A stretch of 64,000 nt of DNA, from NCBI RefSeq assembly GCF_036347055.1, contig NZ_CP108882.1, forward strand, positions 4,816,501 to 4,880,500, in the 5' to 3' direction. Under the pieces are notes generated by a model. That model was given only the letters and a program-made list of their open reading frames with translations. It searched no databases and was not told the origin of the DNA. Of the stretch, positions 19,423 to 28,079 are shown piece after piece. The stretch is from Streptomyces sp. NBC_00820. GTDB taxonomy: Bacteria; Actinomycetota; Actinomycetes; Streptomycetales; Streptomycetaceae. The position numbers were made by a program, and so were the translations under genes. How positions within the stretch are numbered: the stretch's first letter is position 1; every line of letters begins with the position of its first letter.

Positions 19423-19644
19423 GTGGCCAAGAAGCAAGGTGCCATCGAGATCGAGGGCACTGTCGTCGAGTCTCTTCCGAACGCCATGTTCAGGGTCGAG
19501 CTCCAGAACGGCCACCAGGTTCTGGCACACATCAGCGGCAAGATGCGTATGCACTACATCCGCATCCTCCCTGACGACCGGGTCGTGGTGGAGCTGTCTC
19601 CGTACGACCTGACGCGTGGCCGGATCGTCTACCGGTACAAGTAG
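19423..19644 (+). CDS. infA: Translation initiation factor IF-1
   Basis: 73 residues from GTG ([14 protein letters not shown]), with AAGGG upstream. An in-frame extension starting at 19384 adds 13 residues foreign to IF-1. It is a single OB-fold that occupies the 30S A site during initiation. The family end RGRIVYRYK is intact. Confidence 0.97.
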   Translation: MAKKQGAIEIEGTVVESLPNAMFRVELQNGHQVLAHISGKMRMHYIRILPDDRVVVELSPYDLTRGRIVYRYK

Positions 19645-19702
19645 ATCTTGCCCCTTGCCCCGTCTTCTCGGGGCGGTGGCACTGACCCGGAGAACCTCAC
19701 TA

Positions 19703-19816
19703 ATGAAGGTCAAGCCGAGCGTCAAGAAGATCTGCGACAAGTGCAGGGTGATCCGCCGTCACGGTCGGGTCATGGTCATCTGCGAGAACCCGCGCCACAA
19801 GCAGCGCCAGGGCTGA
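19703..19816 (+). CDS. rpmJ: 50S ribosomal protein L36, zinc-binding form
   Basis: 37 residues, start [14 protein letters not shown], so only just over 100 bases long. Zinc ligands are C11, C14, C27 and H32. Position between infA and rpsM is the conserved order. AT-richer spacers lie on both sides; the 186-base gap downstream has GC-rich short repeats (CCGGTTCG, CCGGGAACCGG) but no clear terminator. Confidence 0.97.
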   Translation: MKVKPSVKKICDKCRVIRRHGRVMVICENPRHKQRQG

Positions 19817-20002
19817 CGCACGACCGAACCCTCTGCACCCGCAGAGATTCGCGCGACGCAAGCTGAATATGTTCATACGCAGAGCCCGAGCCATCCAGCT
19901 CGACACCCCCGGTTCGGAGGCCGGGGACCCGGTTCGTACCTAGTACGGCGGCCGGGAACCGGTTCTGCGGAAGACCTCCGAAGATTCACCAGGAGCCATT
20001 GA

Positions 20003-20383
20003 ATGGCACGCGTTTCCGGTGTTGACATCCCGCGCGAAAAGCGCGTGGAGGTCGCCCTCACCTACGTGTTCGGCATCGGCCGGACCCTCTCGCAGGAGAC
20101 GCTGGCTGCGACCGGCGTCGACCCGAACACCCGTGTTCGTGACCTGACCGAAGAGCAGCTGGTCGCGATCCGCGAGTTCGTGGACGCCAACATCAAGACC
20201 GAGGGTGACCTCCGTCGCGAGATCCAGGCCGACATCCGCCGCAAGGTCGAGATCGGTTGCTACCAGGGTCTCCGTCACCGTCGTGGCCTGCCCGTCCGCG
20301 GTCAGCGCACCAGCACCAACGCCCGCACCCGCAAGGGCCCGCGTCGCGCCATCGCCGGTAAGAAGAAGCCGGGCAAGAAGTAG
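20003..20383 (+). CDS. rpsM: 30S ribosomal protein S13
   Basis: 126 residues. A head protein contacting P-site tRNA and the L5 bridge. [20 protein letters not shown] start, [19 protein letters not shown] core and a lysine-rich C-terminal tail that reaches the tRNA. AGGAG lies before the ATG. Confidence 0.98.
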   Translation: MARVSGVDIPREKRVEVALTYVFGIGRTLSQETLAATGVDPNTRVRDLTEEQLVAIREFVDANIKTEGDLRREIQADIRRKVEIGCYQGLRHRRGLPVRGQRTSTNARTRKGPRRAIAGKKKPGKK

Positions 20384-20447
20384 TCCTCAGCGGACGCTTA
20401 TCAGCGGTCTTCGCTGTAGGACCGACCACCTCCCGTAGGAGTAATAG

Positions 20448-20852
20448 ATGCCCCCCAAGGGTCGTCAGGGCGCTGCCAAGAAGGTGCGCCGCAAGGAAAA
20501 GAAGAACGTCGCTCACGGCCACGCGCACATCAAGAGCACGTTCAACAACACGATCGTCTCGATCACGGACCCGTCCGGCAACGTGATCTCCTGGGCCTCC
20601 GCCGGCCACGTCGGCTTCAAGGGTTCCCGGAAGTCCACGCCGTTCGCCGCGCAGATGGCCGCCGAGTCGGCTGCCCGCCGCGCCCAGGAGCACGGCATGC
20701 GCAAGGTCGACGTGTTCGTCAAGGGCCCGGGCTCCGGTCGTGAGACCGCGATCCGCTCCCTGCAGGCCACGGGCCTCGAGGTCGGCTCCATCCAGGACGT
20801 CACCCCGACCCCGCACAACGGCTGCCGCCCGCCGAAGCGCCGCCGCGTCTGA
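20448..20852 (+). CDS. rpsK: 30S ribosomal protein S11
   Basis: 134 residues. A platform protein near the E-site mRNA. Identified by [16 protein letters not shown] and [19 protein letters not shown] 177-base gap with an unusual hairpin separates it from rpoA; most bacteria have rpsD here, which is absent, as in Streptomyces. Confidence 0.98.
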   Translation: MPPKGRQGAAKKVRRKEKKNVAHGHAHIKSTFNNTIVSITDPSGNVISWASAGHVGFKGSRKSTPFAAQMAAESAARRAQEHGMRKVDVFVKGPGSGRETAIRSLQATGLEVGSIQDVTPTPHNGCRPPKRRRV

Positions 20853-20863
20853 CCCTGTACGGC

Positions 20864-20892
20864 GCGTTCCCCGCGTAAGCGGGGATGATCCG
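20864..20892 (+). repeat. Single type I-E CRISPR-repeat-like hairpin between rpsK and rpoA
   Basis: A 29-base segment with CCCCGC-GTAA-GCGGGG at its centre. Comparing by eye with the E. coli type I-E repeat, about 24 of 29 positions agree. There is no second copy or spacer nearby. It may be only a stable hairpin in the rpoA leader. Confidence 0.5.
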
Positions 20893-21029
20893 CGCCGACG
20901 CGTCTGACGCACGCCGCTTCACAGGCTGTGGTTCCGGGCGGTACGGCTCTCAAAGGCCGTGCCGCCCGTACCCTTGCAGTACAGAGTCGGGCGTCAAATA
21001 GCGGGCGCCCCTGACTGAAGGATCTCAAC

Positions 21030-22052
21030 ATGCTGATCGCTCAGCGTCCCTCGCTGACCGAAGAGGTCGTCGACGAGTTCCGCTCCCGGTTCGTGATCGA
21101 GCCGCTGGAGCCGGGCTTCGGCTACACCCTCGGCAACTCCCTCCGCCGTACCCTCCTGTCGTCGATCCCCGGCGCTGCTGTCACCAGCATCCGCATCGAC
21201 GGTGTCCTGCACGAGTTCACCACCGTGCCGGGCGTCAAGGAGGACGTGACCGACCTGATCCTCAACATCAAGCAGCTGGTCGTCTCCTCGGAGCACGACG
21301 AGCCGGTCGTGATGTACCTGCGCAAGCAGGGCCCGGGTCTGGTCACCGCCGCCGACATCGCGCCCCCGGCCGGTGTCGAGGTGCACAACCCCGACCTGGT
21401 CCTCGCCACGCTCAACGGCAAGGGCAAGCTGGAGATGGAGCTGACCGTCGAGCGCGGTCGCGGCTACGTCTCCGCCGTGCAGAACAAGCAGGTGGGCCAG
21501 GAGATCGGCCGTATCCCGGTCGACTCCATCTACAGCCCCGTGCTGAAGGTCACGTACAAGGTCGAGGCCACGCGTGTCGAGCAGCGCACCGACTTCGACA
21601 AGCTGATCGTCGACGTCGAGACGAAGCAGGCCATGCGCCCGCGTGACGCCATGGCGTCCGCCGGCAAGACCCTGGTCGAGCTGTTCGGTCTCGCCCGCGA
21701 GCTGAACATCGACGCCGAGGGCATCGACATGGGCCCGTCCCCCACGGACGCCGCCCTGGCCGCCGACCTCGCGCTGCCGATCGAGGAGCTGGAGCTCACG
21801 GTCCGCTCCTACAACTGCCTCAAGCGTGAGGGCATCCACTCCGTGGGTGAGCTCGTCGCGCGTTCCGAGGCCGACCTGCTGGACATCCGCAACTTCGGTG
21901 CGAAGTCCATCGACGAGGTCAAGGCGAAGCTGGCCGGCATGGGCCTGGCCCTCAAGGACAGCCCGCCCGGATTCGACCCGACCGCCGCCGCCGACGCCTT
22001 CGGCGCCGACGACGACGCGGACGCCGGTTTCGTCGAGACCGAGCAGTACTGA
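21030..22052 (+). CDS. rpoA: RNA polymerase alpha subunit
   Basis: 340 residues. The N-terminal domain (1-230) dimerises and scaffolds beta/beta-prime ([20 protein letters not shown]). After a linker, the C-terminal domain (about 245-315) carries the promoter-UP and activator-binding helix-hairpin-helix region ([19 protein letters not shown]). The tail ends in acidic DDDADAGF, as in other actinobacteria. Confidence 0.98.
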   Translation: MLIAQRPSLTEEVVDEFRSRFVIEPLEPGFGYTLGNSLRRTLLSSIPGAAVTSIRIDGVLHEFTTVPGVKEDVTDLILNIKQLVVSSEHDEPVVMYLRKQGPGLVTAADIAPPAGVEVHNPDLVLATLNGKGKLEMELTVERGRGYVSAVQNKQVGQEIGRIPVDSIYSPVLKVTYKVEATRVEQRTDFDKLIVDVETKQAMRPRDAMASAGKTLVELFGLARELNIDAEGIDMGPSPTDAALAADLALPIEELELTVRSYNCLKREGIHSVGELVARSEADLLDIRNFGAKSIDEVKAKLAGMGLALKDSPPGFDPTAAADAFGADDDADAGFVETEQY

Positions 22053-22090
22053 GCGCTCCGCGAGGAGGCCGGTTCTGCGACTGCGGGCCC

Positions 22091-22165
22091 GCTGTGGCTG
22101 GTCGCGCAGTTCCCCGCGCCCCTTGGGGCGCGGGACCTCCGGGTGCCTTGAAAAAGGCGCCCGGA
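22091..22165 (+). repeat. Two strong hairpins in the rpoA-rplQ spacer, within a recurrent Streptomyces intergenic sequence
   Basis: The first hairpin has arms CCCGCGCCCC (22113-22122) and GGGGCGCGGG (22125-22134). The second has arms TCCGGGTGCCTT (22138-22149) and AAGGCGCCCGGA (22154-22165), with one T-G pair and a GAAA loop. The preceding GTGGCTGGTCGCGCAGTTCC is a sequence I recall as scattered through Streptomyces intergenic regions. Confidence 0.6.
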
Positions 22166-22243
22166 TCTCCGACGGGCAACCGCCCGCTCGGATACTGACT
22201 TCGGTACCTGATACGGCCGGGGCAGACACACAGGAGAAGAACC

Positions 22244-22726
22244 ATGCCGAAGCCCGCCAAGGGTGCCCGTATGGGCGGCAGCGCCGCGCACGAGAAGCTG
22301 CTCCTCGCGAACCTCGCGAAGTCGCTGTTCGAGCACGGCCGCATCACCACCACCGAGGCGAAGGCTCGCCGCCTGCGCCCGTACGCCGAGCGTCTGGTCA
22401 CCAAGGCGAAGAAGGGTGACCTTCACAACCGCCGCCAGGTGCTCCAGGTGATCACGGACAAGGGCATCGTCCACACGCTCTTCACCGAGATCGGCCCGCG
22501 TTACGAGAACCGCCCCGGTGGTTACACCCGCATCACCAAGATCGGTAACCGCCGTGGCGACAACGCGCCCATGGCTGTCATCGAGCTGGTCGAGGCGCTG
22601 ACGGTCGCGCAGCAGGCCACCGGTGAGGCCGAGGCCGCCACCAAGCGCGCGGTCAAGGAGTCCGAGGAGGCGAAGGTCGAGCAGACCGAGGCCACCGAGG
22701 CTCCCGCCGAGGAAGCGGCTGAGTAA
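22244..22726 (+). CDS. rplQ: 50S ribosomal protein L17
   Basis: 160 residues; the conserved core is the first 120 ([20 protein letters not shown]). The remaining 40 are an Ala/Glu-rich acidic tail typical of actinobacterial L17. Ribosome site AGGAGAAG precedes the ATG. It ends the alpha-type cluster before a strong terminator. Confidence 0.97.
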   Translation: MPKPAKGARMGGSAAHEKLLLANLAKSLFEHGRITTTEAKARRLRPYAERLVTKAKKGDLHNRRQVLQVITDKGIVHTLFTEIGPRYENRPGGYTRITKIGNRRGDNAPMAVIELVEALTVAQQATGEAEAATKRAVKESEEAKVEQTEATEAPAEEAAE

Positions 22727-22760
22727 AGCGTCAATGACGCCTTAGGCTCTGCCTGAGTGA

Positions 22761-22802
22761 AGCGGGTCCGCCCTTCGGGGTGGGCCCGCTTTCGCGTTTT
22801 TT
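22761..22802 (+). terminator. Intrinsic terminator after rplQ
   Basis: Arms AGCGGGTCCGCCC and GGGTGGGCCCGCT around a TTCG loop (22761-22790), followed within ten bases by a run of six T's. Confidence 0.9.
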
Positions 22803-22832
22803 CAGAGGGCGCCGCCCTGAGAGGATCTGTCT

Positions 22833-23699
22833 GTGAGTGACGAAGCACAGCCCGGTTACGTCCGTGTCCGTCTCGACCTGTCCTACGACGGGACCGCCTT
22901 CCACGGGTGGGCCAAGCAGGCCGGCGGCAAGCGGACCGTGCAGGGCGAGATCGAGGACGCCCTGCGCACGGTGACGCGCTCGGGCGGGACGACGTACGAG
23001 CTGACCGTGGCCGGGCGGACGGACGCCGGCGTGCACGCGCGCGGTCAGGTCGCCCATGTCGACCTGCCCGTCGAGCTGTGGGCCGAGCACCGGGAGAAGC
23101 TGCTGAAGCGGCTTGCCGGGCGGCTGTCCAAGGATGTGCGGGTGTGGAGCCTGACCGAGGCGCCGCCCGGATTCAACGCGCGCTTCTCGGCGATCTGGCG
23201 GCGCTACGCCTATCGCGTCACCGACAACCCCGGGGGCGTCGACCCCCTGCTGCGCAACCACGTCCTCTGGCACGACTGGCCGCTGGACGTGGACGCGATG
23301 AACGAGGCCGCGCGGGCGCTGCTGGGCGAGCACGACTTCGCCGCGTACTGCAAGCGGCGTGAGGGGGCGACCACGATCCGCACGCTCCAGGAGCTGAGCC
23401 TGGTGCGCGGCGAGGACGGCGTCATCACGGCCACCGTGCGCGCGGACGCGTTCTGCCACAACATGGTGCGGTCGCTGATCGGCGCGCTGCTGTTCGTGGG
23501 GGACGGTCACCGGGGCCCGGAGTGGCCGGGCAAGGTGCTGGCCGCAGGTGTCCGGGACTCCGCGGTGCACGTCGTGCGACCGCACGGGCTGACGCTGGAA
23601 GAGGTGGGCTATCCCGCCGACGAGTTGCTGGCGGCGCGCAGCAAGGAGGCGCGGAACAAGCGGTCGTTGCCCGGCGCTGCCGGGTGCGAAACCTGCTAG
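22833..23699 (+). CDS. truA: tRNA pseudouridine(38-40) synthase TruA
   Basis: 288 residues from GTG with GAGAGGA upstream. It isomerises uridines 38-40 in the tRNA anticodon arm. The catalytic Asp is D64 in [19 protein letters not shown] near the N-terminus and the [13 protein letters not shown] helix are also typical. It lies beyond the rplQ terminator and so probably has its own promoter. Confidence 0.96.
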   Translation: MSDEAQPGYVRVRLDLSYDGTAFHGWAKQAGGKRTVQGEIEDALRTVTRSGGTTYELTVAGRTDAGVHARGQVAHVDLPVELWAEHREKLLKRLAGRLSKDVRVWSLTEAPPGFNARFSAIWRRYAYRVTDNPGGVDPLLRNHVLWHDWPLDVDAMNEAARALLGEHDFAAYCKRREGATTIRTLQELSLVRGEDGVITATVRADAFCHNMVRSLIGALLFVGDGHRGPEWPGKVLAAGVRDSAVHVVRPHGLTLEEVGYPADELLAARSKEARNKRSLPGAAGCETC

Positions 23700-23872
23700 T
23701 CAGCCCCTCTTTGCCTGAATATTGCGTTCAAATGCGGACTTACCGTCCGTAGGTGTCCAGGTGCTACTTACGGCACGCTTATCCCTCGGATAACCTTTCA
23801 CCATTCGGCCACATGTTCCACACAGGGCCGTGTGGGTGGGGGTATTACGGGCCATCGGCCCGGGGGGTGGGA

Positions 23873-25504
23873 ATGTCGTCAGTTGACTCTGCCCGCATGT
23901 TCGAGGGCGCCGACGCCGGGGGGCGGCGGGCGTCCCGGCGGGGTGGACGGCGAGGTGCCGAGCAGGCGCCGATGGGGCTGTTGCCCGCGCCGCCCTCGCA
24001 TGCGGAGAAGTACTCGTACGTCAGGCGCCGGTTGTGGGTGCTCACGCTCGCGTCGCTGGTGAGCTTCGGCTGCCTGACGGTCAGCCAGGTCGCGCTCGCC
24101 AAGGCGAGCCCGCTGACCTGGATGTTCGCGCCGCCGCTGGTGTTCACGGTGGTCTATTACCTGGTGTCGCTGCGGGTGAACGGGTTCACGCGCGACTTCG
24201 ACTTCGCGTACCACCAGAGGCTGGTGCGCGAGTGGCGGCCCGCGGTGTACCCGAGCGTGGACGTGTTCCTGCCGGTGTGCGGTGAGCCCATCGAGGTGCT
24301 GCACAACACCTGGACCCATGTACGGCGGCTGGCGGACCGTTATCCGGGCACCTGCGTGCCGTTCGTACTGGACGACGGCGCGAGCCCGGAACTGGAGGCG
24401 ATGGCCCGGGACTTCGGGTTCCGCTACGGCGTCCGGGAGAACCGCGGCTGGTTCAAGAAGGCCGGCAACCTGCACTTCGGGTTCGGGCAGTCGGACGGCA
24501 AGTACGTCCTGATCCTCGACGCCGACTTCACGCCCCGCTCCGACCTGTTGGAGGAGCTGCTGCCGTACATGGAGACGGACGAGCGCATCGGGATCGTGCA
24601 GTCGCCGCAGTACTTCCGGGTCCTGGACTCGCAGAACTGGATCGAGCGGGGCGCCGGTGCGGTGCAGGAGCTGTTCTACCGGTCGGTCCAGGTCTCGCGG
24701 CAGAACAGTGACGGCGCCATCTGCGTGGGGTCCTGCGCCGTCTACCGGCGGGCGGCCCTGGAGACCAACGGCGGTACGACGCTCATCGAGCATTCCGAGG
24801 ACGTGCACACCGGGTTCGACCTGCGCGGGCTCGGCTGGGACCTGAAGTACGTACCGGTGGCGCTGTCCACCGGGGTCTGCCCGGACACCGCGGGCGCGTT
24901 CTTCAACCAGCAGTACCGCTGGTGTTCGGGCTCGATGTCGCTGCTCGCCAGCAAGAAGTTCTGGGACGCGAAGATACGTTTCTCCAGCCGGCTCTGCTAC
25001 CTGTCCGGGTTCTTCTACTACATCCACACCGCGCTGTTCACCGTCGTCGCGCCCCTCGTGCCGATCATGCTCCTGCTGACCAGCCCCGAGATGCTCCAGG
25101 TCAAGCACCTGGTGTGGGTGCTGCCGAGCATCGTCTACACCACCCTCGTCTTCCCGATGTGGCACAAGGCGCCGTACCGGCTGGAGGCCTGGTCGGCACG
25201 GATGATGTACGGCTGGGCGCACGTCTTCGCCATCTGGGACATCCTGCGCAAGCAGCGCATGGGCTGGCAGCCGACCGGGTCCAAGGGCGCCAAGAAGAAC
25301 AAGACCCGCCGGTTCTGGCTGGGCCTGTGGGTCTGGGGCGGCGGCACCGCGCTCGTCTGGGTGGGCGCGGCCGTCTACCGGCTCTTCACCGGCTACCCGC
25401 CGGACTTCGCCCTCGTCCTGTCCTCCGGGCTGTTCTACGCGCTGGTCGTCGCCCGCGCCCTGATCCAGCCGAAGGAACACCACCCCGCCGGGGGTGCCGC
25501 GTGA
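23873..25504 (+). CDS. Cellulose-synthase-like membrane glycosyltransferase (GT2)
   Basis: 543 residues from ATG with GGGGGGTGGGA directly upstream; a GTG 40 codons earlier adds unlikely sequence. Two N-terminal membrane helices (about 54-76, 82-100) are followed by a cytosolic GT-A domain with DDG 167-169, DAD 216-218, SED 308-310 (catalytic base D310) and QQYRW 346-350. These are the D, DxD, TED and QxxRW motifs of processive beta-glycan synthases. Four or more helices follow (about 375-403, 412-430, 481-503, 511-531). No PilZ domain follows, unlike BcsA, so direct c-di-GMP activation is not expected. The product could be beta-glucan, mannan or a mixed polymer. First gene of a coupled six-gene cluster; its stop overlaps the next start (GTGA). 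Confidence 0.88.
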   Translation: MSSVDSARMFEGADAGGRRASRRGGRRGAEQAPMGLLPAPPSHAEKYSYVRRRLWVLTLASLVSFGCLTVSQVALAKASPLTWMFAPPLVFTVVYYLVSLRVNGFTRDFDFAYHQRLVREWRPAVYPSVDVFLPVCGEPIEVLHNTWTHVRRLADRYPGTCVPFVLDDGASPELEAMARDFGFRYGVRENRGWFKKAGNLHFGFGQSDGKYVLILDADFTPRSDLLEELLPYMETDERIGIVQSPQYFRVLDSQNWIERGAGAVQELFYRSVQVSRQNSDGAICVGSCAVYRRAALETNGGTTLIEHSEDVHTGFDLRGLGWDLKYVPVALSTGVCPDTAGAFFNQQYRWCSGSMSLLASKKFWDAKIRFSSRLCYLSGFFYYIHTALFTVVAPLVPIMLLLTSPEMLQVKHLVWVLPSIVYTTLVFPMWHKAPYRLEAWSARMMYGWAHVFAIWDILRKQRMGWQPTGSKGAKKNKTRRFWLGLWVWGGGTALVWVGAAVYRLFTGYPPDFALVLSSGLFYALVVARALIQPKEHHPAGGAA

Positions 25505-26496
25505 CGCGCAAGGCTCTGCTGCCGCTCCTCGTGGCACTGCTGACCCTGGCCGGCGCCGCCGGCTGCGGACTGTTCGACGACGACCCGGCCGCCAAGGCCG
25601 CGCGGCGGCCCGCCGCCGAGGCGTCCCCCGCCGAGCGGCCGCCGTACGACGTGACGCCGCTCCTGCACCCGGCCAGGAAGTACTTCGGCGTCGCCGTGGA
25701 CGGCGCGCCCAGCTCCATGAAGCCGGTGGACGACTTCGCGCGAGCCGTGGGGAAGCGGCCGGACATGGTCGGCTCCTACTCCTCCTGGGGCGACGGCTTC
25801 AACGCCGAGGGCGCGAAGAACGTCTTCGGCGCGGGCGGGATCCTCTACGTGTCGTGGGAGCCCTTCAAGCCCGCGCTCGGCGAGATCGCGGACGGCTCGC
25901 AGGACGCCTACATCAAGCGGTTCGCGGAGAGCGTCCGCAAGACCGACGTGCCGGTCGCGATCAGCCTCGGGCACGAGATGAACGGCAACTGGTACCCGTG
26001 GGGCACCGAGAAGACCCCCGCCGCGACCTTCGTACAGGCCTGGCGGCACGTCCACGAGGTGTTCCAGGAGGTCGGCGCCACCAACGTCATCTGGGTCTGG
26101 AGCCCCAACGTCGTCAACCCGGTGCCGGCGGTGAAGCTGCGGCCGTACTGGCCCGGCGACGCCTACGTCGACTGGGTCGGCGTGGTCGGCTACTGGTCCT
26201 CGACGGGCGCCCACACCTTCGACACCCTCTACGGGCCCACCCGGCGTCAGGTGGCCGCCTTCACCCACAAGCCGGTGCTGATCAGCGAGACCGCCGCGGA
26301 ACCCGGGGAGCGGCGGCGCGCGGATGTGCGCGGGCTGCTCCAGGGCGTCGAGCAGGACGAGAACGTCATCGGCTTCCTGTGGTTCAACATCCCCAAGCGG
26401 GCCGACTGGCGTATCCAGTCCAGCCCGCTCGCCCTGGCCGAGTTCAAGCGCCTGATCGCGGACGACGCCTTCGGATTCGAGGTACCGCGGTCATGA
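25501..26496 (+). CDS. GH26-type glycoside hydrolase lipoprotein (beta-mannanase/lichenase-like)
   Basis: 331 residues from GTG overlapping the upstream stop. Signal peptide with lipobox LAGAAGC gives lipid-anchored Cys22. Family 26 hallmarks are the acid/base E159 in GHEMNGNWYPWG and the nucleophile E263 in VLISETAAEPG, at strands 4 and 7 of a TIM barrel. GH26 enzymes cleave beta-mannans or mixed-linkage beta-glucans. Being anchored outside and coupled to a polymer synthase, it probably trims or edits the product, as BcsZ-type cellulases do in cellulose operons. ATGA overlap to the next gene. Confidence 0.87.
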   Translation: MTRKALLPLLVALLTLAGAAGCGLFDDDPAAKAARRPAAEASPAERPPYDVTPLLHPARKYFGVAVDGAPSSMKPVDDFARAVGKRPDMVGSYSSWGDGFNAEGAKNVFGAGGILYVSWEPFKPALGEIADGSQDAYIKRFAESVRKTDVPVAISLGHEMNGNWYPWGTEKTPAATFVQAWRHVHEVFQEVGATNVIWVWSPNVVNPVPAVKLRPYWPGDAYVDWVGVVGYWSSTGAHTFDTLYGPTRRQVAAFTHKPVLISETAAEPGERRRADVRGLLQGVEQDENVIGFLWFNIPKRADWRIQSSPLALAEFKRLIADDAFGFEVPRS

Positions 26497-28079
26497 ACGA
26501 CCCCTCTCGCTTCGGGCAGGTCCCGGGCGCGCCCCACCCGACCACCCACGGCCACGACGGCTCCGACGCCTTCGGCGGCCCCGACGGCTTCGCGGGGCAC
26601 GACCCGGCAGGCGCGCGGCAGACGTACGCCCCGCGCGTGCAGCACGTCGAGCCGGCCGGGGACCCCGACGCCGACTACTACGTGCCGCACTACACCGTCC
26701 TGGCCCCCGAGCCGGAGCCCGGGCCGGGCTATGTGCTGCCCGAGGTCCCGGTGTCGGCCTGGTCGGTCGACACCGCCCGCTCGGTGTGGATCAGCCGCGG
26801 CGTACTGGCGTTGATCCTGCTGGTGCAGGCCGGGCTGTCCTTCCGGCTGGGCGGCAGCGTCTTCCCGCAGGAGGCGAAGCTGCTGATGTCCGACGGGCCG
26901 GTCTCCGGCCTGCTCGCCGGTGCCGGACCGGCCGGCGCCCGCGCCCTCGCCCTGGTCTGGGCGCTGGGCGCGACGGCGCTGCTGTACGGCACGACCCGGC
27001 TGCTGTTCAACGCGCGGGCCGGCCTCGCGGCCGCCGCCCTGTACTCCGCGCTGGAGTCGACCGCGTTCACCGGCCGCTACGCCTGCCTGCACTCCTTGTC
27101 GCTCTTCCTGCTGGCCGCGTCCCTGTGGCTGCTGGCCCGGACCCGGCAGGCGGGACCCGCGGCCGTGCTGCTCGCGGCGCCCTTCGCGGCGCTCGCGCCG
27201 TTCGCGGCGTACGCGGCGGCGCTGTACCTGCCGACGCTGACCGTGCTCGCGGTGCTCACCGCCTACCGCTTCCGCGGTGCCGGGGCGTTCGTCCGGGGCG
27301 CGCTGTTCGCGGTGGCCACCGGCGTCCTGTGCGCCGTCGGACAGGCCCTGCACGGCAGCCCGCACGGCTGGAACGCGCGCGGCACCGACAGCGCGGCGCA
27401 CCTGCTCCGGGAGAGCGCCGAGTGGGGCGGGATCGTCCTGCTCGTCGCCGTGGTCGGTGCCGTCGGCTACGCCCGGCGGGCCCGCATGGGAGAGATGCCC
27501 TGGGCCGTCGGCGACGCGCCGGGCACCGTCCGCCGCACCGCGCTGGGCCTGACCCTGTGCGCCACCGCCCTGCTCGCCCCGCTCTACCAGGCCTGGCTCG
27601 GCAACGGCAGCTCGCTGCACCTGCACCTCGGGTTCGGGCTGCTCTTCGCGGTGCCGATGGCGGGCCTGGGCATCTCCCGGATGATGGGCGCCCACTTCAG
27701 GTACCCCCAGATCGGGATCATGATCTACGTCGCCGCGCTCGTCATCGGCATGGCGCAGACCCGCGAGCTGTACCGGCCACCGGACTCCGCGGCGATGGTC
27801 CGCGTCCTGCGGCCGCTGGCCGACGGCGAGGGCAGCTACCTCACCGACGAGCCCGAGATCTCCGCCTACTACCTGCGCGCGCAGACCGAGCCCGCCCAGT
27901 GGCACCGCGCGCCGCACGGCACGGCCCTGGCCGCCGCCGTGCGCGAGGGGACGTACGACGTGATCGTCCTGCGTTCCGCCACTGTTCCCCCGCAGCTGCA
28001 CGGGTCGCGGCACTACCGGCTGCTGGCCGTCCTGCGCCCCGCGGGCCGGCCGACCTACCGGATCTGGGTGAAGCGATGA
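26493..28079 (+). CDS. Multi-pass membrane protein, GT-C glycosyltransferase-like
   Basis: 528 residues. The first 90 are a low-complexity cytosolic region rich in Gly, His, Asp and Pro. About ten hydrophobic helices follow from residue 95 (SVWISRGVLALILLVQAGLS). The last 110 form a soluble, probably outside domain. The first loop has QEAKLL where GT39/ArnT-type enzymes have an Asp-Glu pair, so catalysis is uncertain. The helix pattern LYSALESTAFTGRYACLHSL resembles GT-C proteins that use polyprenyl-phosphate sugars. Overlaps both neighbours (ATGA), so it is a fixed part of the cluster. Confidence 0.7.
   Translation: MNDPSRFGQVPGAPHPTTHGHDGSDAFGGPDGFAGHDPAGARQTYAPRVQHVEPAGDPDADYYVPHYTVLAPEPEPGPGYVLPEVPVSAWSVDTARSVWISRGVLALILLVQAGLSFRLGGSVFPQEAKLLMSDGPVSGLLAGAGPAGARALALVWALGATALLYGTTRLLFNARAGLAAAALYSALESTAFTGRYACLHSLSLFLLAASLWLLARTRQAGPAAVLLAAPFAALAPFAAYAAALYLPTLTVLAVLTAYRFRGAGAFVRGALFAVATGVLCAVGQALHGSPHGWNARGTDSAAHLLRESAEWGGIVLLVAVVGAVGYARRARMGEMPWAVGDAPGTVRRTALGLTLCATALLAPLYQAWLGNGSSLHLHLGFGLLFAVPMAGLGISRMMGAHFRYPQIGIMIYVAALVIGMAQTRELYRPPDSAAMVRVLRPLADGEGSYLTDEPEISAYYLRAQTEPAQWHRAPHGTALAAAVREGTYDVIVLRSATVPPQLHGSRHYRLLAVLRPAGRPTYRIWVKR

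Noticed and set aside
20193..21031. Reverse-strand frames with sequences like SSPLTRGT and DHPRLRGE
   Set aside because: These come from reading the single CRISPR-like hairpin and the antisense of rpsK. They have no ribosome sites, and no array is present.
23873..25504. BcsA-type cellulose synthase regulated by c-di-GMP
   Set aside because: The catalytic motifs match, but no PilZ domain (RxxxR and DxSxxG) follows the transferase, and no BcsB-like gene is present.
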